A stretch of DNA of 18,085 nt from Paracoccaceae bacterium (lineage in GTDB: Bacteria; Pseudomonadota; Alphaproteobacteria; Rhodobacterales; Rhodobacteraceae), in contig JAESRD010000152.1 of the NCBI GenBank assembly GCA_016764835.1, forward strand, positions 1 to 18,085. Direction: 5' to 3'. The position numbers and the translations under genes are program-made. Positions 1 through 6,590 of the stretch are shown here, piece after piece. The notes beneath the pieces are model-generated. The model had not been told where the DNA came from, did not search any database, and saw only the letters and a list, made by a program, of their open reading frames with translations. Position 1 is the first letter of the stretch. Each line of letters begins with the position of its first letter.

Positions 1-237
1 CGCCGCTGCCAGCAGCGTTTCTTGGCCCGCAGGGCTGGCCACATCAGCCGCGACTTCGGTGACGGTTACGCCAAATTCGCGGCGCACAGCCTCGGCGGCC
101 TCGGCCAATGGCGCGGCCCTGCGGCCGTTCATCACCAGATGAACCCCGGCGGCGGCCAATGCGCGCGCGCAACCCAACCCCAAGCCCTGCGAAGAAGCGC
201 ATACCAGCGCCCGTTTGCCGCGAATTCCAAGATCCAT
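1..237 (-). CDS. SDR family oxidoreductase, N-terminal part (runs off the left edge)
   Basis: Reading the minus strand from the ATG at 237-235 gives 79 open codons up to the window edge. The protein starts MDLGIRGKRALVCASSQGLG, then continues through ARALAAAGVHLVMNGR and VTEVAADV. This is the first beta-alpha-beta of a Rossmann fold: a glycine-rich nucleotide loop (ASSQGLGLG, residues about 14-22), a basic NGRR at the end of beta2 that suggests NADP(H), and an acidic AADV after beta3. That order is typical of short-chain dehydrogenases/reductases. A good ribosome binding site (GAGAGGATAG) lies just before the ATG. The catalytic Ser-Tyr-Lys part is outside the window, so the substrate cannot be named and a pseudogene cannot be excluded. 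The gene is divergent from the Hint-domain gene, with a 124-bp gap. Confidence 0.85.
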   Translation of the reverse strand, partial: MDLGIRGKRALVCASSQGLGLGCARALAAAGVHLVMNGRRAAPLAEAAEAVRREFGVTVTEVAADVASPAGQETLLAAA

Positions 238-277
238 TTTCTATCCTCTCGTCGCGCCGCGTCTAATTTTTGCCGCG

Positions 278-306
278 TTGACGCTTTATTGGTCTAACTT
301 TAGTTT
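278..306 (+). promoter_or_regulatory. Candidate sigma-70 promoter for the Hint-domain gene
   Basis: TTGACG at 278-283 and TAGTTT at 301-306 are separated by 17 bp, in the divergent gap between the SDR and the Hint-domain gene. The -35 box is close to consensus and the -10 box is weak. Transcription would begin near 313 and leave about 50 nt of leader before the ATG at 362. This is a by-eye match only. Confidence 0.4.
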
Positions 307-361
307 ACTCGTTAGGCACGACTATTAACCGGCACTGCCGCCATCACAATGTGAATGTTGA

Positions 362-1354
362 ATGACCGAGACACTTCCCGTTTATCGGGCTGAAAATTTT
401 ATCGTAACGCATGGGGTTGCCGAGGGCGATGCCGTGTCTTTTGCCGATGAATTGGTGGTGGATGACACCTACCAGCTGATGACCGGCACCGAGCAAGTCT
501 CACTCATTGTTCAGCTCACGGCCGATGGGGCCAAATTTGTCGTGGCAGGCCAAAGCCCTGAGGGCACTGAGGGCCATGTTATTCATCTTGATTGCTGCCT
601 CACGCTGATGACACCTGACAGCGCCACTTGCGAGGCGCTGGTTCTGGTCGAAGTGGTCGATGGCGGTGTTGAAGCGATATATTTGTTGCCACTGGCCCCG
701 ATTGACCCACGGGTTGATTACAAGCTTGTCGGCATAGACCGCCACGCCGCCACCACCCGTTTTGCCGAAGCCGCCTGCATTGCCTTTGGGCGTGGTACGC
801 ATATTACCATGGCCGGCGGCGAACAGCGCCCGATTGAACAGCTGGTCTTGGGCGACAAGGTGCTAACCCGTGATGATGGCCCGCGCCCCATTCGCTGGGT
901 CGGCCAGCGCACAGTGCGGGCCACGGGCGAGTTTGCGCCAGTGATGATCCGCAAAGGGGCGCTGCATAATGAAAACGATCTGACGTTGAGCCCCGACAGC
1001 CGGATTTTTGTTTGGCAACGCCAAGACCGGCTGGGCGTGGGCCGCTCAGAGCTGCTGGTCAAGGCCCGATTGTTGGTCAACGGCGAAAGCGTTATTCGGC
1101 TTGAAGGCGGATTTATCGAGTACTTTCAGCTGCTTCTGGATGATCATCAGATCATCTTTGCCGTAGGGATTGCCGCAGAATCACTGCTGATAGATCCGCG
1201 CACCCGCACGGCCCTGCCAAAACAAGTGCGCGAAGATCTTATAGGTGATGCGCCCGGCCATAAGCGGCGGCCACATCAAGATTATGAAGTTGCAGAAATA
1301 CTGCTGTCCAAGCCTGATGCGGTTGAGTTATTGCGCCGGGCAACGGTGAGTTAG
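362..1354 (+). CDS. Hint domain-containing protein (Hint_2 type)
   Basis: This is a 330-residue protein. The N-terminal part (1-135) starts with a VYRAENF segment and resembles the leader region of Rhodobacterales Hint proteins. A Hint (hedgehog/intein-like) domain begins at Cys139 (ACIAFGRGT), followed by PIEQLVLGDKVLTRDDG (158-173), PIRWVG (176-181), APVMIRKGALHNENDLTLSP (192-211) and YFQLLLDDHQIIFA (254-267). Hint domains are autoprocessing modules, but in these stand-alone bacterial proteins the role is not established. Two positions that are usually His in this family are changed: SP-D-S-R (Ser213 where SPxHR is usual) and YFQ (Gln256 where YFH is usual). Cys139 and His262 remain. There is no signal peptide and no obvious Shine-Dalgarno before the ATG. 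The stop codon overlaps that of the convergent lipoprotein gene. The family call is firm; the function is unknown. Confidence 0.85.
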   Translation: MTETLPVYRAENFIVTHGVAEGDAVSFADELVVDDTYQLMTGTEQVSLIVQLTADGAKFVVAGQSPEGTEGHVIHLDCCLTLMTPDSATCEALVLVEVVDGGVEAIYLLPLAPIDPRVDYKLVGIDRHAATTRFAEAACIAFGRGTHITMAGGEQRPIEQLVLGDKVLTRDDGPRPIRWVGQRTVRATGEFAPVMIRKGALHNENDLTLSPDSRIFVWQRQDRLGVGRSELLVKARLLVNGESVIRLEGGFIEYFQLLLDDHQIIFAVGIAAESLLIDPRTRTALPKQVREDLIGDAPGHKRRPHQDYEVAEILLSKPDAVELLRRATVS

Positions 1355-1956
1355 TTTTCACCAATAACGAGCACCACGGCGTTGATCGGGGTAATGCCGT
1401 TAATGGTTGCGGTATTATCAGCCTCTAGCGATTCAGCCACAACAGTTCCGGCATCAGCGCCGAGGAATTCGCCGTATAGCTCGCCGTCGATATACATTGT
1501 ATCGCCTTCACGGTCGGTCAAGCCGCCAGAATAATCTGCCTCAAAGAGGTTGCCTTGAGCGCTGTCAATTGCGCCGTTAACACTGATCTCACCTGAAAAT
1601 GTTTGCCCTTCGAGCCTGTTACCAAACCCGATAAAATCGGTCATTTCGCCGTCAACGGCTCCGGTTCCAAAGTTTGCCGTCATTTGAAAATCGCCCAAAA
1701 CAAAATTATCGTCGTCAAAATAGTCATCGACAGCCGGTTGTCCGGCGTCGCCAACCAAAATAACCGCATAACCATCATAAGTGGCGCTGCCCGATATCGG
1801 CATATTGGCGATTGGTGTTTCATCAAGGTAGAATGAATTGTCGAGCATTTCAGAGATAGCCACAAGCCTGTCTAGATCGTCGAGCACGGGTTCGCTAGAA
1901 CCACCACAGCCGACAGCAAAAATACAGATCGACAGTATTCCAAATTTTTTAAACAT
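1351..1956 (-). CDS. Small outer-membrane lipoprotein, TbpB-like beta-barrel type (paralogue 1)
   Basis: This is a 201-residue protein with a lipoprotein signal: a charged start (MFKKF), a hydrophobic stretch and a lipobox ending AVGC, with Cys17 as the probable lipidated residue. Gly follows Cys, so there is no Asp inner-membrane retention signal. The mature part is acidic and rich in Gly, Asp and beta-formers. It has PISGSATYDGY at 53-63, ANFGTGAVDGEMTDF at 94-108 and ELYGEFLGADAG at 159-170. This order (GSA-Y-G, then a DFGxGxVxGxxTNF-like strand pair, then a GxFxGxxA hairpin) resembles the barrel domain of transferrin-binding-protein-B-like lipoproteins. That assignment is an inference from pattern. 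The gene is about half identical by eye to the next gene upstream (2105-2710) and has the same length. A GGAA-type ribosome binding site precedes the ATG. The 3' end overlaps the Hint gene by 4 bp. The ligand is unknown. Confidence 0.85.
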   Translation of the reverse strand: MFKKFGILSICIFAVGCGGSSEPVLDDLDRLVAISEMLDNSFYLDETPIANMPISGSATYDGYAVILVGDAGQPAVDDYFDDDNFVLGDFQMTANFGTGAVDGEMTDFIGFGNRLEGQTFSGEISVNGAIDSAQGNLFEADYSGGLTDREGDTMYIDGELYGEFLGADAGTVVAESLEADNTATINGITPINAVVLVIGEN

Positions 1957-1984
1957 AATATTGTTCCATTAGGCAATGCGTTGA

Positions 1985-2004
1985 AAAGCATATTTTTGTG
2001 CTTT
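1985..2004. repeat. Inverted repeat in the leader of lipoprotein 1
   Basis: Arms AAAGCA (1985-1990) and TGCTTT (1999-2004) enclose an 8-nt A/T-rich loop, about 30 nt upstream of the ATG of the 1351-1956 lipoprotein gene. It could be a small operator or a hairpin in the mRNA leader. The arms are short, so chance is possible. Confidence 0.3.
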
Positions 2005-2083
2005 CGCTCGGTCACTAACGCCGCCCACATCAGGCGCAAGAACATGCTGAAAGTCTGCTGTTCGGGCCAGATGCAGGCGTGCC

Positions 2084-2098
2084 GTCGCGCCGGGCGAC
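2084..2098. repeat. Short GC hairpin downstream of lipoprotein 2
   Basis: GTCGC (2084-2088) and GCGAC (2094-2098) pair perfectly around a 5-nt loop, 6 bp past the stop codon of the 2105-2710 gene. No T-tract follows on the minus strand, so it is not a classic intrinsic terminator. It could stabilise the 3' end of the upstream message or attenuate readthrough into the next lipoprotein gene. Confidence 0.3.
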
Positions 2099-2104
2099 AG
2101 GTGA

Positions 2105-2710
2105 TTAGTCTTCGGCGATAATGATCACAACGGCACTGACGGATTCAGTACCATTAATGTTTGATATATTCTCATCTTCGAGAGAAGCCGCCGCAATAGT
2201 TCCTGCATCTGCGCCAACAAAAGCACCGTACAGATCGCCGTTAATGTTCAGCGTATCTCCATTAGGGTCGGTCAAGGCCCCGCGCATATCTGCCTCAAAA
2301 AGGTTCTGCTCAACGCTATCAATCGCGCCCATAATACTGATCTGGCCCGTATAGGCATCGCCACCGATCGCATCGCTTTGGCTAATGAAATTAGTCATTT
2401 CGCCGTCAACTGTTCCGGTGCCAAAGTTTGCTGTGATTTGGACATCGCCCAAAATGCCGTTCTCGTCGCCAAAATCATCAACCGTCACCGGCGAACCGGC
2501 TTCTGCTGTGACAATGAGAGCATAGCCATTATAGACAGCGCTGCCCGATACAGGCATATCTTCTGGCGCGGTTTCTTCAAGCAGCAGCGCACTTGTCAGC
2601 ATTGCATTTGCTTCTTCAGCCCGCTCTAAATTGTCGATTGCGGTTTCGACCCTGCCACCACAACCGGCAACCAAAGCACAAACTGATAGAATTCCAATAT
2701 TTTTAAACAT
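2105..2710 (-). CDS. Small outer-membrane lipoprotein, TbpB-like beta-barrel type (paralogue 2)
   Basis: This is a 201-residue lipoprotein with a good lipobox (LVAGC, Cys17) after MFKNIGILSVCA. The mature region follows the same plan as its downstream neighbour: PVSGSAVYNGY at 53-63, ITANFGTGTVDGEMTNF in the middle, NLFEADMRGAL, and DLYGAFVGADAGT near 159-171. The identical length and collinear motifs show tandem duplication of a single ancestor. Most variation is in the segments between motifs, as expected for surface loops of a beta barrel. The ribosome binding site GGGGAA lies just before the ATG. The spacing of 148 bp to the next gene and 123 bp from the previous one leaves room for separate promoters, so the three genes may not form one transcript. 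Similarity to TbpB-like lipoproteins is inferred from motifs; the bound ligand, if any, is unknown. Confidence 0.85.
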   Translation of the reverse strand: MFKNIGILSVCALVAGCGGRVETAIDNLERAEEANAMLTSALLLEETAPEDMPVSGSAVYNGYALIVTAEAGSPVTVDDFGDENGILGDVQITANFGTGTVDGEMTNFISQSDAIGGDAYTGQISIMGAIDSVEQNLFEADMRGALTDPNGDTLNINGDLYGAFVGADAGTIAAASLEDENISNINGTESVSAVVIIIAED

Positions 2711-2833
2711 GTTTTCCCCGTAATGTTATGCAGCGATCAACAAGCCTAACTTGCTGTGCTGCGTTAAGTACCGCCTTGGCCAGACGCATCCGGGCAGTTG
2801 CTGCTTCGCAAATACCCAAAACTGCGCCCGCGA

Positions 2834-3463
2834 TCACTGCGCGGCGATAAATCCGGCATCTAGCTCATATATTCCGCCAAGCGTTGTCACCGCTGCCTGA
2901 CCTGAACCCGCGACCGCCTCTTGGCTTTCGCCAATAAAATCACCTTGGATTGTGCCTGTAATAAAGACATCGCCCGTCGCCTCGGTATTGAGGCTCCCTT
3001 GAAGCGAGGCGCCAAATGTATCTTGGCTATTTGGGTTTGCGTCGCGGTCAATAAACCCGCCCGCAATTGTTAACTCACCCGTGTATTGGTTACCGGCACT
3101 ATCATATATGTTGGTAACTTGACCATCCAGCGCCTGATCATTGGAACTGAAATCAACGTCGAGCACCATCTCACCGGCAATTTCGACAATCGGTGTGCCG
3201 TCATTAGAAACCGTGCCGCCAAAATAGCCGTTATATTCAGCACTACCGGTCAGCGGCAAAGCTGACGGGTCAGAATAGGCGGTGTCGCCGTAGCCGCCCG
3301 CCATGGCAAAACCGTCTGCGGCAAACTGCTCATAGCTCTCGACAACAGCCTCTTCATCCACCGGCTCTTGGTCATCACCTTCAAACCAACTGGTAATTTC
3401 GCCGCAGCCGCTAAGGGCCAGGCTCAATACACCGATGCTACCTATAAGGGTAAATTTACTCAT
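2834..3463 (-). CDS. Small outer-membrane lipoprotein, TbpB-like beta-barrel type (divergent third copy)
   Basis: This is a 209-residue protein with a textbook lipobox (LSGC, Cys20). A strongly acidic linker follows (about residues 28-45, with DDQEPVDEEAVVE), which is typical of a flexible stalk after the lipid anchor. The barrel-like part holds PLTGSAEYNGY at 70-80, LDVDFSSNDQALDGQVTNIY in the middle, and GTIQGDFIGES then AVAGSG near the end. The last segment matches the GxFxGxxAxExxG hairpin of TbpB-like lipoproteins better than the two neighbouring paralogues do. The protein shares only the motif skeleton with those two, so it is an older relative. A GGAG ribosome binding site precedes the ATG. 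It lies first in the three-gene minus-strand cluster and is divergent from prfC. Substrate and export route are not visible; no Slam-like translocator gene is in the window. Confidence 0.83.
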   Translation of the reverse strand: MSKFTLIGSIGVLSLALSGCGEITSWFEGDDQEPVDEEAVVESYEQFAADGFAMAGGYGDTAYSDPSALPLTGSAEYNGYFGGTVSNDGTPIVEIAGEMVLDVDFSSNDQALDGQVTNIYDSAGNQYTGELTIAGGFIDRDANPNSQDTFGASLQGSLNTEATGDVFITGTIQGDFIGESQEAVAGSGQAAVTTLGGIYELDAGFIAAQ

Positions 3464-3488
3464 CTGCTCACTCCAAGTCTTTTTAGGC

Positions 3489-3502
3489 CTGCCATTTGGC
3501 AG
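3489..3502. repeat. Palindrome CTGCCA-TT-TGGCAG upstream of the third lipoprotein gene
   Basis: Perfect 6-bp arms are separated by 2 bp, about 25 bp upstream of the ATG of the 2834-3463 gene. The compact dyad is consistent with a binding site for a dimeric repressor overlapping the leader, or with a small leader hairpin. No regulator gene is adjacent. Confidence 0.4.
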
Positions 3503-3710
3503 TCCCTATTTTCAACCTTTCTCTGCGCATGTTTTCCGTCTCATCGCGGTCGGATTTTACACACTAAGCCTATATGGCTTTAGAGAATCACCTCCCCCCT
3601 AATTTGGCCAACCAAAAGACAACAGGCAACGAACAATTAGCCCCATGCTTCCCCAGAGCTGAAAACCGCCCATCATAACCGGCAATTGGTGGCAATTTTG
3701 CCGCGCCAGA

Positions 3711-3739
3711 TTGCACTTACCGGCGCAGGCTCCTATAGC
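3711..3739 (+). promoter_or_regulatory. Candidate sigma-70 promoter for prfC (leaderless arrangement)
   Basis: TTGCAC at 3711-3716 and TATAGC at 3734-3739 are spaced by exactly 17 bp. Seven bases follow before the A of the prfC ATG at 3747, which is the usual distance from a -10 box to the transcription start. The message would therefore begin at or within a base of the start codon. No Shine-Dalgarno is visible in front of the ATG, which fits a leaderless transcript. Confidence 0.6.
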
Positions 3740-3746
3740 TCCGCCC

Positions 3747-5342
3747 ATGACAGTTAGCCCAAACTTGCCGCCCGAAATCGCCCGCCGCCGCACCTTTGCG
3801 ATCATTTCGCATCCAGATGCTGGCAAGACGACACTGACAGAGAAGTTCCTGCTCTTTGGCGGGGCTATTCAGATGGCCGGCCAAGTGCGGGCCAAAGGCG
3901 AAGCCCGGCGCACCCGGTCTGACTTTATGGCAATGGAAAAGGAGCGCGGCATTTCGGTCTCCGCCTCGGCCATGTCGTTCGACTACAAAGAGTTTCGGTT
4001 CAACCTTGTTGATACGCCCGGCCACTCAGATTTTTCCGAAGACACATATCGCACACTTACGGCGGTGGACGCGGCCGTAATGGTCATTGACGGCGCCAAA
4101 GGTGTTGAGAGCCAGACCCAAAAACTGTTTGAAGTTTGCCGGTTGCGCGAGCTGCCTATCTTGACCTTTTGCAACAAGATGGACCGAGAAAGCCGCGACA
4201 CGCTCGAAATAATTGACGAAATCCAAGAAAACCTTGCAATTGATGTGGCCCCGGCCACTTGGCCTATTGGCGTTGGCCGCGACTTTATTGGCTGTTATGA
4301 TCTGCTCAATGACCGGCTAGAACTGATGGACCGGGCTGACCGGAACAAGGTGGCAGAGAGCGTCCAGATCAACGGGCTTGATGACCCGCGGATTGAAGAA
4401 TATGTGCCGCCCGCGCTGCTAGAGACCCTGCGCGAAGAAGTTGAGATGGTCCGCGAACTGCTGCCGCCGCTCGACCCGCAAGCCGTGCTTGAAGGCACGA
4501 TGTCGCCGATCTGGTTCGGCTCGGCCATCAACTCCTTTGGCGTCAAAGAACTGATGGAGGGCATCGCCAAGTTCGGCCCGGTGCCACAAACTCAGTCAGC
4601 CGAGCCGCGCAATATTTCGCCCGATGAGCCCAATGTTATGGGCTTCGTGTTCAAGGTTCAGGCAAATATGGACCCAAAGCACCGTGACCGCGTTGCCTTT
4701 GTCCGCCTCGCCTCGGGGCATTTTAAGCGCGGCATGAAGCTGACGCATGTGCGCTCAAAGAAGCAGATGGCCATCACCAACCCGGTATTGTTCCTCGCTT
4801 CAGACCGTGAATTGGCCGAAGAAGCTTGGGGCGGCGACATTATTGGCATCCCCAATCACGGCCAGCTGCGCATTGGCGATACGCTGACCGAGGGCGAAAT
4901 GATCCGGGTCACCGGCATCCCGTCTTTCGCGCCGGAGCTGTTGCAAAGCGTGCGCGCGCTCGACCCGATGAAGGCCAAACATCTTGAAAAAGCGCTGATG
5001 CAGTTTGCCGAAGAAGGGGCTGCCAAAGTGTTCAAGCCTGACATTGGCTCCGGCTTTATTATTGGCGTTGTTGGCCCGTTGCAATTTGAGGTTCTGGCCT
5101 CGCGGATCGAGCTGGAATACGGTTTGCCGGTCAAGTTTGAGGCCAGCCGCTTCACCTCTGCCCGCTGGGTGACTGGCACAAAAACCGCCGTCGATACGTT
5201 TGCTTCGGCCAATAAGCAGCATCTGGCATATGATAGTGACGGCGACCTCGTTTATTTGACCCGATTGCAATGGGACATTGATCGAATCGAGCGCGATTAC
5301 CCCGAAATTGTGTTAACCGCGACCAAGTCAATGATGGCGTAA
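3747..5342 (+). CDS. prfC: Peptide chain release factor 3
   Basis: This is a 531-residue translational GTPase that recycles RF1/RF2 from the ribosome after stop-codon hydrolysis. The GTPase motifs are complete: P-loop SHPDAGKT (21-28), switch I region with RGIS (67-70), DTPGH (89-93), NKMD (143-146) and GSAIN further on. The domain II and III sequences (GFVFKVQANMDPKHRDRVAF, GDIIGIPNHGQLRIGDTL, GPLQFEVLASRIEYG-like) are characteristic of RF3 rather than EF-G or LepA. The length is close to the 529 residues of the E. coli protein. I chose the ATG at 3747: related proteins begin shortly before PNLPPEIARRRTFAIISHPD, and the in-frame TTG at 3711 falls inside the -35 box. It is apparently monocistronic and divergent from the lipoprotein cluster, with no clear intrinsic terminator after the stop. 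Confidence 0.96.
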   Translation: MTVSPNLPPEIARRRTFAIISHPDAGKTTLTEKFLLFGGAIQMAGQVRAKGEARRTRSDFMAMEKERGISVSASAMSFDYKEFRFNLVDTPGHSDFSEDTYRTLTAVDAAVMVIDGAKGVESQTQKLFEVCRLRELPILTFCNKMDRESRDTLEIIDEIQENLAIDVAPATWPIGVGRDFIGCYDLLNDRLELMDRADRNKVAESVQINGLDDPRIEEYVPPALLETLREEVEMVRELLPPLDPQAVLEGTMSPIWFGSAINSFGVKELMEGIAKFGPVPQTQSAEPRNISPDEPNVMGFVFKVQANMDPKHRDRVAFVRLASGHFKRGMKLTHVRSKKQMAITNPVLFLASDRELAEEAWGGDIIGIPNHGQLRIGDTLTEGEMIRVTGIPSFAPELLQSVRALDPMKAKHLEKALMQFAEEGAAKVFKPDIGSGFIIGVVGPLQFEVLASRIELEYGLPVKFEASRFTSARWVTGTKTAVDTFASANKQHLAYDSDGDLVYLTRLQWDIDRIERDYPEIVLTATKSMMA

Positions 5343-5580
5343 CGGCGACAGTATCCCAAATTTCTCCCTAATGTTTCCAGGAATCTGTTCGAATTCGCAT
5401 AATTGTGGCTTTATTCGGGCAAACATGGCCATTTTGATAGAAAATACTAGCCCGGAAATTAGCAATCAGCGATGCTCATTGAGCAGCTTAAATTTGAGCT
5501 TGCAGAGTAATTGCATTGCATCTGGATCAGCCTCTTGCGGAATTTACCTTGGCTGGTTTTCATTATGAGTAGGAAATTTT

Positions 5581-6156
5581 ATGAGACTGAGTAATTTTCT
5601 GGGCGCTATAGCCCTTTCCACCAGCACGTTTGTTGTCGGTGCGGCGTCGGCCGCCACCTATGATATTTCATGGATCGGTGACGACGACTACACCATGACC
5701 GGCCAGCTGATATTTGATGATGCGCTGTTGGGCAGCGGCATCATTGATGAGACGCAGATTACCGATCTGACCATCGACGTCATGTATATGGGTGCCTCAG
5801 TTGGCACACGTTCCTATTTGACTGATGGTGCCGGTATCTATGACAGTACTTTCAACCTCAACTTTGACACGATCACTGGAGAATTCCTGACCGGCGGTCT
5901 TTCGGACTCCTCAATAGGGCAGCTTTGGTTCACAGGCCCCGGTGGCACCACTTGCGAAACATTCGGGTTTGCGAGCGGGGCTTCAAGCCAAGCCGTGTGT
6001 GTCGATGGTGATTTTGTAGCGAGCAGCAATACTCTCCTGCGTGATTCAATACTGACAACAACATTTGTTGCTGCCGTGCCGTTGCCAGCAGGTGGGCTTT
6101 TGTTGCTCAGCGCGCTTGGCGGTGCTGCGGGCCTGCGCCGCAAACGTAAAGCCTGA
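5581..6156 (+). CDS. Secreted protein with VPLPA-CTERM sorting signal
   Basis: This is a 191-residue protein with an N-terminal Sec signal peptide (hydrophobic 5-20; likely cleavage after Ala-Ser-Ala at 24) and a tripartite C-terminal tail at 166-191. The tail is VPLPAGG, then a hydrophobic LLLLSALGGAAG stretch, then a basic RRKRK cluster. This is the VPLPA-CTERM exosortase-recognition signal found in Rhodobacterales and relatives. By family knowledge it directs processing by an exosortase of the XrtD type and is often linked to exopolysaccharide; no exosortase gene is in the window. The mature domain is a beta-rich, Asp/Gly/Thr-rich module of unknown function with two Cys residues (TTCETF and AVCVDG), possibly a disulfide. 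A ribosome binding site (GTAGGAA) precedes the ATG. The gene has its own terminator and is probably monocistronic. I do not recognise the mature domain. Confidence 0.85.
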   Translation: MRLSNFLGAIALSTSTFVVGAASAATYDISWIGDDDYTMTGQLIFDDALLGSGIIDETQITDLTIDVMYMGASVGTRSYLTDGAGIYDSTFNLNFDTITGEFLTGGLSDSSIGQLWFTGPGGTTCETFGFASGASSQAVCVDGDFVASSNTLLRDSILTTTFVAAVPLPAGGLLLLSALGGAAGLRRKRKA

Positions 6157-6183
6157 GTCTCACAGCAATCTGCATGACGAAAC

Positions 6184-6212
6184 GGGGCGCTCAGTTTTGG
6201 GCGCCCTTGTTC
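6184..6212 (+). terminator. Intrinsic terminator after the VPLPA-CTERM gene
   Basis: The left arm 6185-6192 (GGGCGCTC) pairs with 6199-6206 (GGGCGCCC) through Watson-Crick and one T-G pair, leaving an AGTTTT loop. A T-rich run (TTGTTCATTATT) follows. It lies about 30 bp after the stop codon and has the same stem design as the terminator at 7142. Confidence 0.7.
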
Positions 6213-6590
6213 ATTATTCCGTCAAAAAAGCAATTGGCAGGCAAGGCACCGCACGCGCCAGTTGCCATGCCGCGTCAACCGAATCCTCTGCCTGAATTTG
6301 TTAAGAACGCGAAAATTTCAAAGAGATTGCTGTCGGCGATGCTGCAACAATAAGTCTGAGCATAAGTTATCGTTGCCAAACCTTGAGGTCAAATTAACAA
6401 ATGCGCCTAAAAAATTAACAAATGCGCCTAAAATAGGGCAGTTTTGCGCCGTTTTCGCGTTAACCCTAGCACCAAACGGCCAAGAATGCGATATTGCCTC
6501 AACTTCTCGCGGATGACGCTGCGGGTTTTTGTTTTGTTAGCCTGCTTATTTGCGGAAATGTTCGGCAGGCAGTTTTTTGGGAGAATGGTT
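6207..6590. other. Intergenic region between the two sorting-signal genes
   Basis: About 380 bp carries no convincing gene. Short open frames here have no ribosome binding site and no recognisable protein features. The notable content is the 21-bp tandem duplication at 6391-6432, an A/T-rich block just before a GC-richer stretch, and the ribosome binding site GGGAGA at 6579-6584. No promoter close to consensus could be placed with confidence. Confidence 0.6.
6391..6432. repeat. Perfect 21-bp tandem direct repeat (two copies)
   Basis: Positions 6391-6411 and 6412-6432 are identical 21-mers. Each begins AAATTAACAAATGCGCC and ends in TAAA. The 21-bp period equals two helical turns, so a protein binding each copy would sit on the same face of the DNA. 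The pair lies about 160-200 bp upstream of the start of the 6591 gene. It may be an operator array or simply a recent slippage duplication. Confidence 0.9.

Noticed and set aside
2731..2840. Inverted GCAGCGATC / GATCACTGC pair between lipoproteins 2 and 3
   Set aside because: The arms are about 95 bp apart with a mismatch, and part lies in coding sequence. Probably chance.
5371..5568. 65-codon open frame between prfC and the VPLPA-CTERM gene
   Set aside because: No Shine-Dalgarno and no recognisable composition or motif. More likely leader and promoter DNA of the 5581 gene.
6391..6432. Minimal CRISPR array
   Set aside because: The two repeats are directly adjacent with no spacer, and no cas gene is present.
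6391..6470. CtrA binding sites (TTAA-type)
   Set aside because: TTAA half-sites are present, but none have the 7-bp spacing of a full CtrA box. A/T-rich sequence explains them.
6444..6590. N-terminal extension of the second sorting-signal protein
   Set aside because: Would bury the Sec signal peptide behind about 49 basic residues. GGGAGA at 6579 supports the start at 6591.
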